NCBI RefSeq assembly: GCF_018691265.1
Contig: NW_024881295.1
Coordinates: 13,622,314 to 13,686,313, forward strand
Source of the DNA: Tyto alba
Lineage: Eukaryota; Chordata; Aves; Strigiformes; Tytonidae
Reading direction: 5' to 3'
DNA: 64,000 bases
Each line of letters opens with the position of its first letter. Position 1 is the first letter of the stretch. Made by a program: the position numbers and the translations under genes. Below are positions 39,936 to 51,332 of this stretch, piece after piece. The notes beneath the pieces are model-generated. The model saw only the letters and a program-made list of their open reading frames with translations. It was not told where the DNA came from and ran no database searches.

Positions 39936-41199
39936 TCCATTAGGAAGTGTTAATTATAATAGTGTCTTCCTAGAATTTTGTTCTCTGTTCTCTATAGACT
40001 TGATTCACAAAGGGATTTATGCACCTAACTACTACCTCATGCACCCAACTTACACAGTTTGGTTCCTCATAGTCTATCATCAGATGCCATCTTCTGACCA
40101 TCAGCTTGCCTGTAGCTCTACAGGAACAGATGTTCCACACCTTTCCTAATGTTTGGAATGCCATGATTCTTTTGCACCCATTCACTCTTCTCAGTGAAGA
40201 AGGAATGAATAAACAGCAGTGACATATTTGTGTGGGTTTCCATAGGAAACTGAGGTAGCTGCGACTGTGGGGCTGTGCAGGTATGCAGTGTCATTGTAGG
40301 TCTGGGCTGCACTCACTTCCCAGACTGCAGGGTAACAGAGAAATTGCTATTTTAACAGCTACATGCTCAGAAGTGTCCTCCCCAAAATGTGGGCAAAGCT
40401 GACTGCTTTTCCAGCAGCACATTAATAGTTGTGTGGGGTGTACAAGCCCTCACACATGATTTTAGGGGAGAGGTTTGATAAAATGAGCCTCAGTGTTAGT
40501 CAGGAAATTGCAGTAAAAAAAGTGATTTTCAATAATGCTGCTATTTACAGGCTCAACCTTGTTTCCATCTGAGTCAGCAACAGACATCCAATGATTTCAA
40601 TACTGGAGGCTAAAGCACTCAATACCTTTCAAACTATAAGGTCAGAACACAAACTCTTGATGTATAGACCCCCTGCCGGTGAGGGAAAGAGGGAAAGAGA
40701 TTAAGGTCTATAACATATACATTCAGAAATTTGAGACCTCAGTTCATCTACATCAATTTTCTATTCAAATATGTATAAATTCCTAAGCAACAGAGGAACT
40801 AGTTGGCAAAGTACACATATTAGTCTAAACTCAGATTAAATTCAGATATGTGTAACAAACAGCACCCAGCTTCAATCACTTGAGCAGTTAAAGTGCTTAA
40901 ATGGCTCAATTTTAGTTGTATGATTAAGTATCTAATGAATAGAGACCAGATTGTTTTCTTGGAAAGTTTTACATTTGACATTTGCCTAAATATTGATTCA
41001 GGCACCAGGACTTAAATTTACTGAATAATTTCAATTTAGAAAGGACAGAGGTAGGAAGGGGGAGAAAATTCTTTCCTTTTGAGAAGAGATGGAAAACCAT
41101 AGACAGAAAGGGATCCTGATATTCAATGTAATACCCCTTGCCATCTTTCCCCCTTTAGCTTCACTGTACATTGAAGTTTACTTACTGCCATTCATGTCA

Positions 41200-42520
41200 C
41201 AGGAATCAACTAATTTGAAAACTGTTATTACATCTCCCTTCAGTTTTCTGATCTTCAGACTAAACAAGCCAGTCCTCACAAATTTTGCTTGTAAGACATT
41301 TTTCTACATGTCTTTGATCATTTTTGTCACTTTCCTCTGGACTGCCTCTGATTTCTTCACATCTCATTTAAAATGTAGTAACCTGAACAGGAGATGAGAG
41401 TTGCGGGCTTTACTAGAAGATTGAAAAGATTATTGCTGTGATTTATATATGAAATTCTTTTTGTATAACCTACTACAAGTGGTTAAAATTATTGATTTAT
41501 GTACAGATTGTTATCCCTTATAACCCCCAAACCATTTCTGGCAAATCTGATGCATAGGCAGCCCTCCATCATCTTGTATTGGTGCAGAGGTCATGAATTT
41601 GGTCAGGAAGAATCAAAATAAGCATATCACCTTGGTCTGGGCCTTGATAAATGATCTCTTATTTTTCCAGACTACAATTCTAATTTGATGAGACTGTTTT
41701 GAATTCTAATCCTGTCCTCCAACATGCCTGTGAGTCATCCAGATTGGGTATAATCCACAAAAATTATTACATATGCTCAATCCCACCCTTCATTACTGAA
41801 AATGGGGAATAACACCAAACCCAGGACAAGTCAATGTATGACTCCTCTCCCTCTTTTCTGCATTGCTCCAGTTTAACAGAAACCCATTTATAACTATCTT
41901 TTTAAATTCAGTTTTCTAACTTGATGTGCTTACAGTACTTGCCCATTCTGCATTTTCTTGGTTTATTTATGGTAACATCTTTCAAATCATGTCAGAATCT
42001 GATGGTGACTCACAACTACTTCATTCCATGAATCCTGTTACCCTGCCATTGGAGGAAACGTGATTGGTTTGACAGATTCCTAGTCTGATGTATCTGTCAG
42101 TTGTTACTTATCACTTTTACATCCTTTTCCTACCAGTGGGTTGAGTATTGCTCCTTATCTATTTGGCCTAGAATTCCTTTATCTGCAACTCTCCCCTGTT
42201 TAAAAATCAGATACTACGTTTGCCCATTTCCTGTATTCTAGGTTTCCAATCATTCTCTCATTTTCCTATTCAGGTGTTCTGGATTATTTCAGCCCACCCA
42301 GAAATAATAGGAAAAGTTCACATTTGTGAAAATGATCTCTAATTTATTCTTTGCTTATATGAATCTCTTATTTCTTTGTGCTAGGCATCTGAACTTTTTT
42401 TTAGTGAAGAATAGAGCAAAAATCCCTTGGGAATTTCAACATCATCTTTTATCCAGTCCCATAGTTAATGAGGGGACTAATGGGGGATTCTACCAGGAAG
42501 AATCAAAACTAGGAGGATCT
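41200..42520 (-). mobile_element. Ancient CR1/L3-type LINE relic
   Basis: This is a very diverged CR1-clade LINE lying in reverse orientation, so the plus strand shows the complement of its reverse-transcriptase region. Landmarks follow the order I know from amniote CR1/L3 consensus complements: ACTAAACAAGCCAGTCCT (41259-41276), TTTCCTCTGGACTGC (41331-41345), a block around CTAATCCTGTCCTCC near 41706-41720, GGTTTATTTATGG (about 41960), CCTGTTACCCTGCCA then GATTGGTTTGACA (42062-42074), GTTACTTATCAC and TTTGCCCATTTCCTG. Each block matches closely, while the sequence between them has drifted with many indels, so no long frame survives. Open frames at 41089-41397 (+) and 42326-42550 (+) are antisense noise within the relic. 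Boundaries are soft. The decay is far greater than in the CR1 at 48.5 kb, which suggests insertion before the bird radiation. Confidence 0.75.
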
Positions 42521-42852
42521 ATCCAAAACATACCCCAACAACTTAACTGAAGGCATAGGGTTTATTATTTTTTCTGTTAACATCAATACTATCCTTTAAA
42601 TCATCCAGTCAGATGATTAAAAAAAGATTTATGTATCTGATCTTCCTGTTTTGTTGGTGTACAAGACAAAAAGGATATATTGCATTTCAAAGAAGATCCC
42701 TTATTGCTGAAGTCTGGTACTGGAGCACAATAGTAGAACACTGGTTTTATATGTTCACAGTACAGCAGTTCACAATTGCATTGCAAATGTGAGTACTTAC
42801 TCAAGTGAGCCCATTTGCTCTCATAACTTAGAAGGCATGATTACAGTATAGG

Positions 42853-42879
42853 CACACATATATACAAATATATATATAA
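42853..42879. repeat. (CA)n/(TA)n mixed microsatellite
   Basis: CACACATATATACAAATATA followed by TATATAAC. Imperfect alternating purine-pyrimidine sequence. Confidence 0.85.
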
Positions 42880-42924
42880 CAAATTGCATACAGATCACTT
42901 GAAAAATCAAATTAGCAAGAAGAT

Positions 42925-42946
42925 GAAATAGCTTGAAAGCTATTTC
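42925..42946. repeat. Perfect 10-bp inverted repeat
   Basis: GAAATAGCTT (42925-42934), a 2-nt spacer GA, then AAGCTATTTC (42937-42946). As DNA it is a near-palindrome and as RNA a tight hairpin. Confidence 0.85.
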
Positions 42947-43754
42947 AAAAACACCTTTCAACATCTGTAAAATTATTAAAATATTGAAAAAAAACCTAGC
43001 TTATACTTTTTCTTAGAAGTACAAATACACTAATTCTAGTTCTGTGCCGTGTTGTTTCCAACATATTATAATAAATATTTTACATGTATTTCTTTTTCCA
43101 CTTTCTCATTTATTGAGCCCTATACAAAAGTGAATTTAACATGAACGCAGAAACACTAGTTAGGCAAAGTTCTCCTTTGCATTTGGTGGGAAAGATCTAT
43201 ATATGCTTCATTGATGGTTTCTCTACATTCATGTGTATATTGTAATGTTTTCGTGTATTTTATGAACAAAGGAAGTATACATGTGGAATTATTGATATGA
43301 ACTTGGTGACATTGTAAGGCTTTTACTTCTTCAGCCTGATGAGCAGAGAAGAGAGGTTAAGGAAAGGATCTGTAACAAAGGAGTCACCCAACATCTGGTC
43401 ATAAATGGAAAGTTTTAAATTTGCCAAAAGTAAAAAACAAATAAAATCTCATGACTGTAACTCTTCACTATCACTCTAAGTTTCCAAGCCCACTTAAGAC
43501 TGCACCCTGGAAACAAGGAGTTCATAAATGTTAAATTAGGCAGACTTTGGTCTGTGATGCAAACCATGGCTGTGACCTAAAGCAAGAATATACAATGCCT
43601 TTCAGTTAGAGAGTCTGTCACTCTCATTCCCTTTGATGCTCTTCCTTTACTTTCAGGAAGAGAGCACAGGGAGTTAAGGTTTGTGGCCTCCTCCCCTGTT
43701 GTCCCTCATTTTACAGGCACTGAAATCCAGATGAAACCTCAAGCCGCACAAGAA

Positions 43755-43768
43755 ACACACACACACAA
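43755..43768. repeat. (AC)n microsatellite
   Basis: About seven AC units. Confidence 0.85.
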
Positions 43769-46700
43769 AATCCCATTCACTTTCATCAGTAACTTTCTTC
43801 CTTTATGAAAGTTTCTATCAGAGAGCCAGTGAGCCTTATTATACAGTCATCCAGCTCTGGTTACCATGTAGCCATTCAAAATGAAGCATTATAGAAACTC
43901 CCATAAAAGGTTTCTTCATCTGAATGAACACTTTGAGGTGCAGTAGAAGTGAATGAGTCTCTGTGGGCACTCTGCTTCTTGCAGATCACAAGGGCCTCTG
44001 TGGCCCCTTGTAACCTTCTCAGTTATCTTTACTCTAGCGACAGCATCCCTATGTAGATAGGGAAGGATGAATCAGCAGTCTAGACCTGTCATCCCTTTGT
44101 TAGAAACTTGTCTGTAAATATTATCTGTAGGCCTACATTTAGTTACCCCGTAGCAAACTTCTCTCTGTGTCAAAATTACACATATTTATCTCATGACTGG
44201 AATTTCTGGTTAAAGGTGGTACAAAGCTTGAAGTCTCTCCTGTAACTAAAGATAGTTAAAATCAAAACAGGAAACTGGACTTGGATTTGGTCAGAACTAC
44301 CTAAAATATGTTCTATGGGGGGTGTCCCCCAAGAAGAGAGAGAGGTGGTTCACGCTCTTCTGTCCCTCACTGTTTATAACACAGCTGGACCATATTTAAA
44401 ATATCAAGAACACAGGGAATTTTCAGCATAAGATTGTAGACCAGTTTTGCTCTATGTTTAGATCCTGAGTAGACCACTGTGTTGCCCATTCTTTGGAAAA
44501 GGTACCAAAAGCATCGCTTTTTGGGACAGATGGGAACATACTTAGTAGGGTTAGAACACATGGCAAAAAGTCTGGAGCTTGATCTGTGCTAATGCTCTAC
44601 TGCTGCTTCTACTTGGAGGAAACAACTGGAGATGAATTACTGGTCTTAACTTCCCTAATTAAGGAAGAGCTGCAGGGAATACATCATGGGCAGTAGGAAA
44701 GAAACTGAAGAAAAATTTTTCTGGTTTATGATTCAAATGATTCATGACTTGCAATACATCATATGCAGTCCTGATTCAACAAGATTCATAAGCAAGTGTA
44801 TTGCTTTAACTTGTAACCTTCTCTGAAAACTATGGGAAAATTAAGTAGTGTTTCATTTCAAAAATTAAAGACTAAGCGAGGACAGAATTTAGACTCAAGG
44901 GGAAGTGCGTACATTATATTGTTTTCACCACCTTTTAGAGACACTTTTCTCACATCAGTCATTTGTAGCTGATCCCCTTCAGTGGAACTAAATGTTGATG
45001 TGTGTCTCAGTTCAGAAATCTGTCTCATTTCACTATGACTTTAACAGGTCTGTGAGATGTAATAAAGTTTTTAGGGATGCAGACTTCACAAACAAAACAG
45101 AAGTAACCTACTCTCAGCCATGGTCATCTCCATGTCTATCTGAATAGATTACATGATCTCAGTGTCTGTCATCTATAAGTAACATCTATATGGCATTGTT
45201 CATAGAACAATAGACCTAGAACAGAATTAGATTAGTGTTTTCCTTCTCTTTTGTCGTAATTTCTACAGAAATGATACTTTCCTGAAGAAGGCTTCAATTC
45301 AGCACTGCTACAGGGAAAAGCACGTGCCCATGTCACATACTGCACTCAAATGCAGTTCTCTCTGGGGAGAGTATGGCATGTACTGAAAGACACGGGGTAC
45401 TGTACAACAGTTTGTCATGAAAAGGATGGGAAAACAAGCTCCTGTTGGAAAATGAGGAATAATTTAGGGAGGCAAAATTCAGGAAGGTCATGCAGTGTAA
45501 TTATTTGCATTTAAAGAAATCATAACTGTGACACTGGGATTGCAATTAATCTTGGAAACAATAAATGGGAAGTGGTCAGGAATCATAAAGCCTACTACTG
45601 GGTGGAAATACCACGTCCCTTAGCACACAGGGACAGTGAGCTATCTCCTTAGGAGGATAAATGCCCTGTATTAATTTGGGCTTTTGTTCCAATTTCCAGA
45701 GCAAATCCTCTTGGACTAGCAGAGCATTTCTAGGGAGGGTGTATTTTTTAAACTGATAATACTGTTTTCAGAAACATTTTAAATTTTTGTATTTCTGGAT
45801 ATCAGCTAAATTTCCTTGCCTAGGTAAATGTGTGAAGGGGTCTTCAGCTAATAGTGTTATTGAGTGACCTGGTCTTTTTGATCCTTTACTAGACTCCAGA
45901 AGTTCTAAGAAACATTGAAAGATCATAAACATCATCTTACTTCCTCCCTAAAAAAGTCTCGAGAATTATCTATGACATGCAAAAAAGCTTCCATTTTTAA
46001 AAATATGAAATATGTTCAAGTTCTTGTAAGAAATAGAGCATTACACATGGGTTTTCATTTAAATATGATTTCTGAAAACTAATAAAAAAAATTAGAAATG
46101 TTGATGTACAAAAAAATGACAAGTGAGAAAAAATTTATATAAAAATATCCAAAGGATAGCACAGGGAACTAAATGTGGGAAAATTACATTCGCTTTGGAG
46201 AGAGCATTATGTAGGCAAGGCAATTTTATTAACACGGTTGGATAAAATATAAAGGGTTTTCCTAATCTCAGAGACTTCAAAAGAGACTTTTTGGGAGACA
46301 ATATTAATATCAAAGCCAGTTGTCACTATTATTAAAATGTTCTTTGCTCTTCATTAGTCACAAATGATCCCCTCGACTCACAAAAAGGTACTCGGTAAAT
46401 TAAAAGCTTTTATGTAACACTCCAACAAAAGTTGAATGACTCCAGAGTTAAAAGGCAACCCTTGTGTCTGCCAATATTCAAAGTGGTACCCACTTTCTTC
46501 CTTTTTTAAAGTAGCAATTTCCTTAGGGTATTTATTCATTTATAGATCTATTAAGAGACTGATTAAGAATGGACGATTAATGAAATGCTTTGTCTTTCTG
46601 AGTTCTTGCAAGCAATCATCAAAGGCCTGATTTTGCATTGTGGGCAGCCTGCTGGTGTCATGTAAAATCCCTCCGGAGGATAAACAGGTCCATCCATCTA

Positions 46701-47221
46701 CAGGGCTGAGTGAAGCCCAGATTTATGCCTGTGTGAGGGAAGAACAGTAATTCTTTGCGCTGGGTACTTTTTCTAACACACTATGTCTAAGCACTTCAAA
46801 AGAGTTTGTTTGCTGATCGTGTTAGCCAGAACACAGCTCATCCCTCCAGTGGGCTGCATTGTGTGTCTCTTAATCGCTGCTTAATTGCAGTCTCACACCA
46901 CTGAACTTAATGGGAACTCCTCACCAACTTACATGGTGAAAGACTGGAGGATAGGATTATGAGATTTTCTTCATGTACACTAAGAAATACCACACATGAT
47001 GTGGTGAAGTTATCGTAATTTGCCCTCCACTGAAATCATGTAGTAGCTTGCTTGAAATAGTAGCCATGGTACTTAGAGATTTCTTTCCACTGAGCCATAC
47101 AACTTTCTGAGGCTGGGATTTGGGGACTGAGGATGCACTGTTGTTTTTCGTTGTAGTCATTTGTATTTCCTTTTTCAGATAGCACCTTTTTTCCATTGTG
47201 TCTTTGCTTTGTGGTAAGATT

Positions 47222-47435
47222 GGTGACAGAGCAGTGGGTGCAGCACTGAGAACCAGATTTCCAGGATTTTATGCCTGCCCTGATACTGATTTGTCTTGTG
47301 CCTTCAGTTAAATCATTTTGCCACTTTGTGCCTCAATTTTTCTATTTATAAAACAGGAAGAGAAACTGTGGGCTAAGGCTGAATTAATACTTTTAGTCTT
47401 CAATAGAAAGGTAATATAGTAGTACAAAGCATTAA
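47222..47435 (+). mobile_element. MIR-like CORE-SINE remnant
   Basis: GAACCAGATTTCCAGGATTT at about 47250-47270 matches the MIR CORE area. It is followed by CTTCAGTTAAATCATTTTGC and CACTTTGTGCCTCAATTTTT (47322-47341), equivalent to the MIR block AAGTCACTTAACCTCTCTGTGCCTC. TCTATTTATAAAACAGG then matches TCATCTGTAAAATGG. The match is long enough to set orientation plus. The element ends about 30 bp before the splice-like signal at 47463. Confidence 0.7.
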
Positions 47436-47463
47436 TTACTATATTATCTCTCTCTCTTTTTAG

Positions 47464-47566
47464 TGGATTTATATTTAATTCAGTTACAGAGAGAGGCTTT
47501 GGTCGCATAATAACATTTTCTACTGCCTTTGAGGCTCGTAGAGGCAAGCTTGTGGGAAAGAAACTG
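47464..47566 (+). other. Candidate 103-bp exon between splice-like signals
   Basis: A polypyrimidine tract (TCTCTCTCTCTTTTTAG, ending 47463) precedes this segment and a strong donor (CTG|GTAAGTG, 47567 on) follows it. One frame is open throughout. It starts after one leftover base and reads 34 codons (GFIFNSVTERGFGRIITFST, continuing through EARRGKLVGKKL), ending in phase 0. I do not recognise the peptide. Thirty-four open codons by chance are not unusual, so this may be a non-coding-transcript exon or nothing. A MIR-like element ends just upstream. Confidence 0.15.
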
Positions 47567-48499
47567 GTAAGTGTTTGAATTTAGAAATGTTGCTAGTTTC
47601 AGTATATTTAAAATGCTGTTGAAGTCGGGACGATTTAAATGTGTGAGATTTCAAATGTCTCATTGACACACATCGCAAATTCCTTCATTGCCTGAGGGAG
47701 CTACAGCAAAAGGAAAAGTTGGAGTCTTTTAGTTTCACAGTTAAGGCAGCTTTTTTTAAAGTGAGTTAATGATGGAACGTTTGCCTGTGTGGTTGTAACA
47801 GAGCAATCTGTCACTGTGAGAAGACTCCTGGGGTGACTACCAAGGCATGTTAACTAGCAATGGTACCATTTTACATGACCCGTTGCTCGCCCCAGTGTTG
47901 CAGTATACTCTGGCCAGATTCCTGTGTAAGTAATGTGAATGGATCCACATGACGAATAAAGACAGGCTAAACTCAGCTTCTAAAAAATAAAGGTAAGGGA
48001 ACTATGCTGATGAAAGAAAGTTGAGGGTCTGTCCAATATTCCTATTCTATTCTTGTCCTAAGCATTCAGATAACGTTGCTGTGAATAGAGGTGCATCTGT
48101 TGTGTTTTGTCATGGAGTTGGATCCCTCTCACATTCCCTTTATCGCACGCCCCACAGCGTGCTGTGCTCAGGACATGTTGTAAGTACACACTCATTGATC
48201 TTTACTCCATATGATGACAGATACAAATTTGCTGCCACTGCACCTTATGCTAATGTTCAAATGCATATGAATAGTATACATTTCAGCACACCAGGTTGTG
48301 CTTTACTTTCTTGTATCCCCGTATGCATTTATTTGGGAATATGATGGTGACACAAGCCTTCTGGGCCCATCTCTATATCTCAGCTACAGAACAGCAAAAG
48401 ATTTTCATGTATGTGATTTCCCCCATATTAGGACTTGTTTTCTTGGCAAAGGAACCAAGGTTTCTAGGCTGGAAAAAGCTAGAGTGGTCTGACAATCCT

Positions 48500-49100
48500 G
48501 GGCATAGGAGAATCAGCAAATCCACTGATGACACCAAGCTGTGTGGTGCGATCAACATGCTGAAGGGATGCCATCCAGGGGGACCTTGACAGGCTTGAAA
48601 AGTGGGCCCGTGTGAACCTCATAAAGTTCAACAAGGACAAGTGTGAAGTCCTGCACACGGGTTGAGGCAATCCCAAGAACAAAAACAGGCTGGATGAAGA
48701 ATGGATTGAGACCAGCCCTGCAGAGAAGGACCTGGGGGTACTAGTAGATGGAAAACTGACTATGAGCCAGAAGTGTGTGCTTGCAGCCCAGAAAGCCAAC
48801 GATACCTTGGGCTGTATAAAGAGAAGTATGGCCAGCAGGTCAAGAGAGATGATTCTCCCCCTCTACTCTGCTCTTATGAGACCCCACCTGCAATGTTTTG
48901 TCCAGCTCTGGGGCCCCCAACATAAGAAGGACACAGACCTGCTCGAGCAGGTCCAGAGGAGATGATCAGATCATCAAAGATGATCAGAGGGCTGGAGCAC
49001 CTTCCCTGTGAGGACAGGCTGAGAGAGTTGGGATTGTTCAGCCTGGAGAAGAGAAGACTCTGGGGAGACCTTATAGTGACCTTCCAGTACTGAAAGAGGG
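48500..49100 (+). pseudogene. Broken CR1 ORF2 (reverse transcriptase C-terminal part)
   Basis: This is the decayed coding part inside the CR1 copy. It would have encoded the end of the LINE reverse transcriptase that copies the element's RNA at a nicked target. At least one frameshift (near 48575-48590, between the [12 protein letters not shown] block and the DLDRLEKW block) and two or more in-frame stops break it. The endonuclease domain and most of the reverse-transcriptase fingers and palm are missing because of the 5' truncation. Shorter open frames at 48296-48589 and 48762-48965 are pieces of this relic and not independent genes. Boundaries are approximate. Confidence 0.85.
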
Positions 49101-49398
49101 CCTACAGGAAAGGTGGGGAGGGACTCTTTGTCAGAGAGTATAGGGATAGGACAAGGGGTAATGGTTTTAAACTGATAAAGTGTAGATTTTGATTAGGTAT
49201 AAGGAAGAAATTCTTTACTATGAAGGTGGCGAGACTCTAGAACAGGGTGCCCATAGAAGCTGTGGCTGCCCCCTCCCTGGAAGGGTTCAAGGCCAGGTTG
49301 GACGGGGCTTGGAGAAACCTGCTCTAGTGGAAGGTGTCCCTGCCCAGGGCAGAGGGGTTGGAACTAGGTGATATTTGAGGTCCTTTTCAACCCTAAAC

Positions 49399-49420
49399 AT
49401 TCTATGATTCTATTATTCTA
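49399..49420 (+). repeat. CR1 3'-terminal short tandem tail
   Basis: ATTCTATGAT-like units repeat about twice, with the final unit altered (ATTCTATTATTC). CR1 elements end in such a short repeat instead of a poly(A) tail. It marks the 3' boundary of the copy and its plus orientation. Confidence 0.9.
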
Positions 49421-50743
49421 ATCAGGACCATAGTTTATGCCTTATCTAGACACAGATACTAGCCTATTTGTTTCAAGGTTGCATTTTGTGTTTAAATGAG
49501 ACTGTAACAGTATTTTCCTTATGTTGGATAGAACATGATTGACATGGACTCTGCCATTCACATCTTCCATGATGATGGAATATTAAAGTGGACACACTGG
49601 ACATTTGGAACAGAAGAAATCCAAAGTGAAACAAGAAAAATGATCTCCTCCCTTTCCACCTTCATTTAGTATGAGATGCAATTGTAAATGGTGTATGGCT
49701 GGAGGAAGCATGTCTCAAAAATATGTATTGATATTCTGTGTGAAATTCTCTATTACAGTCAACAACCAAATCCCCCATTTGATTCACCAAAACCAGATTT
49801 TCAGCTGATGTCTATGTACAAATAAAAAAGCCAAAATCTGAAAGGAAACAAGTACAATATATCTTGTAAACTGCTTCAACTCCCAGAAGATAACACATCC
49901 TGTATATCTAAGTTTTTTCTGGTTTCTGAACTGATACTCTGGGATTACAGCTGCTGGTTATAAATGATGTTTGAAGTGAGAGACCCTAACCCAGATCCCA
50001 GACAAAGAATACAAATGGTGCTTTGTGGCAATGCCAAAATGCAACCATGTCCAGCTTATTCTGTCCTATGTGAGTTGGAGCCAAGAATACATACCCTAAT
50101 ACTCCATCAGGGGGTAACAAAGTCATCACACTTATTAAATTCTTCCAGTTTGACAGGCAATTTTTCTATCACAGGCTGTAGGTGTGACTCAGTATTGTGG
50201 GTGTCCCTGCTGCTAATTCCAGCAATGTGTGCAGTCAGATACATTCACTTCCAGGTTCTAGATAACATGATGGTGTACTCCTGTCCCTGTAAACTGAAAC
50301 TCAGACTCTGGAGATTCCTTGTGGAGTCATCTCTACTTTGTTTCTGTCATGATTCTGTTCAAGGATTGGAAAGTGTTTTTTTTGTTTTTTTTTTTTTTTT
50401 TTATGTCACACTCCTTTATACCCAAAGAAATTATTCGTTCCATATGCAGCAATTAATAAAGTCTCATTTTATCTGGAGCTTTGTACCATATCCTCTACAA
50501 ATACTAGCCTCAACAAACATATTCTCCTTCTTTCCCTCTCTTAAGAGCCTGTTCTAAATTTATTTGCCATATCATTCTACTTCCCCAGTTCCTCCCCGTG
50601 AAATTATGATTTTTCCCCAATCTGTCCTCAAATAGCCTCTTGATCCATGTGGTTTATCACAGATTCTCCACTCACTTTGTGTCCCCTCCCTGAGTTTCTT
50701 TATGTCTCAATAACAGACAGCACATGCCATGGCGATCTGGTAC
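49421..50743. other. Spacer between the CR1 and the solo LTR
   Basis: Holds the longest open frame of the window (49964-50557, plus, 197 codons). This lacks domain character, contains cysteine- and serine-rich but unstructured residues and passes through a T-run. Not called as a gene. Confidence 0.6.
50376..50402. repeat. T-rich tract (T8 G T18)
   Basis: T8, a single G at 50384, then T18. It lies inside the longest open frame of the window, where it is read as phenylalanines. Confidence 0.95.
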
Positions 50744-50748
50744 ATTAG
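50744..50748. repeat. Target-site duplication, left copy
   Basis: ATTAG lies directly before the TG end of the LTR and matches 51333-51337. It records the 5-bp staggered cut made at integration. Confidence 0.88.
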
Positions 50749-50875
50749 TGTTGTGGTTTGAGCCTGGTCGGCAGCCAAACACCCCGCAGCTCTCACCCAC
50801 CCTCCCCCCCCAACCTGGGAATGGGGGAGGGAATTGGAGGGGTAAAGGGAGACTCGCAGGTTGAGATAGAAACAG

Positions 50876-50881
50876 TTTAAT
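50876..50881 (-). terminator. ATTAAA polyadenylation-type hexamer of the LTR
   Basis: TTTAAT on the plus strand is ATTAAA on the minus strand, about 185 bp downstream of the TATA-like box in the LTR's sense. This is where the R-region polyadenylation signal should be. Confidence 0.4.
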
Positions 50882-51060
50882 AATGGTAATAGAATGAAAA
50901 CAATGACAGCAATAGAAAATATAAACGGGCAATGCACAATGCAAGTTCTCACCACCCACTGACCAATACCCAGCCCGTTCCTGGCTAGTGATCCCAAAAT
51001 ACCAAGATCCCACAATCGCAATCCCGGGAGTAAGAGACCTCCTTCCTGACCACCCCTCCT

Positions 51061-51066
51061 CTATAC
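51061..51066 (-). promoter_or_regulatory. TATA-like box of the LTR
   Basis: Plus-strand CTATAC reads GTATAG on the minus strand, about 270 bp from the LTR's 5' end. A TGACG half-site (CRE-like) lies just upstream of it in the LTR's sense, near 51075-51080. This fits a U3 promoter. Activity is not shown. Confidence 0.4.
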
Positions 51067-51332
51067 ATTGAGCATGACGTTCCATGGTATGGAATATCTC
51101 ATTGGCCAGTTTGGGTCTGGTGCTCTGGCCGTGCTCCCTCCCTGCTCCCTGTGCCCTTGCGCACGGGCAGGACATGGGGAGTTGGAGAGTCCTTGAAATC
51201 TCAGCTGCAGCTGAAAACATCAGTCTGCTATCAGCATTCTTCTCATACCAAACCCCATGCTGAATCTAAAACACAGCAATATTCTAATTACCAAAAAAGA
51301 ACATTAACTCTATTCCAGCCCAAACCAGGACA

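Larger units (their letters stand above)
34157..41199. other. Non-coding interval with old repeats
   Basis: Apart from the MIR-like remnant, the T29 run and the palindromic element listed separately, the sequence is unique-looking. A 139-codon plus frame at 36867-37286 has no recognisable motif and is treated as chance. Confidence 0.6.
42521..47221. other. Non-coding interval, nothing recognised
   Basis: AT-rich unique-looking sequence with small microsatellites and a perfect short inverted repeat at 42925. No frame above about 80 codons and no repeat family recognised. Confidence 0.65.
48486..49420 (+). mobile_element. CR1 LINE, 5'-truncated copy with avian-type 3' end
   Basis: This is a non-LTR retrotransposon fragment of the CR1 family, covering the C-terminal part of the ORF2 reverse transcriptase and the 3' UTR. 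Conceptual translation gives CR1-type blocks in order: DDTKLCGAIN, then [52 protein letters not shown] and LLEQVQRR. These are typical of the region from the reverse-transcriptase catalytic motif to the C-terminus. The blocks sit in more than one frame and are interrupted by stops (after CEVLHTG and after QVQRR), so the copy is dead. The first Asp-Asp block reads STDD where active CR1 has FADD. The DNA then runs through the familiar 3' UTR (AGGTTGGACGGGGCTTGG, GGTGTCCCTGCCCAGG) and ends in the short tail ATTCTATGATTCTATTATTC. CR1 copies are usually 5'-truncated, as here. The 5' edge is approximate. The copy is much better preserved than the other LINE at 41.2-42.5 kb, so it is younger. Confidence 0.96.
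50749..51332 (-). mobile_element. Solo LTR of an avian endogenous retrovirus
   Basis: This is a 584-bp element with every structural mark of a solo LTR. It starts TG (TGTTGTGGTTTG) and ends CA (CAAACCAGGACA), and these ends form a 12-bp terminal inverted repeat with 10 matches. It is flanked on both sides by the 5-bp direct repeat ATTAG (50744-50748 and 51333-51337). Read on the minus strand it begins TGTCCTGGTTTGGGCTGG, which I recognise as the start of a widespread LTR family in neoavian birds (family assignment from memory). In that orientation a TATA-like box lies near 51061-51066 and an ATTAAA polyadenylation-type hexamer at 50876-50881, the right order for U3-R-U5. There is no gag, pol or env next to it, so the provirus was probably lost by LTR-LTR recombination. 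A 5-bp duplication fits ERVL-like and some gammaretrovirus-like integrases better than 6-bp alpha or beta types. Open frames inside it, such as 50672-51220 (-), are incidental. Confidence 0.93.

Noticed and set aside
41089..41397. 102-codon plus-strand hydrophobic frame
   Set aside because: It is antisense to the ancient CR1 relic. The hydrophobicity comes from the complement of its coding strand.
50672..51220. 182-codon minus-strand open frame
   Set aside because: It lies almost wholly inside the solo LTR and has no retroviral or other domain. Open by chance in GC-richer LTR sequence.
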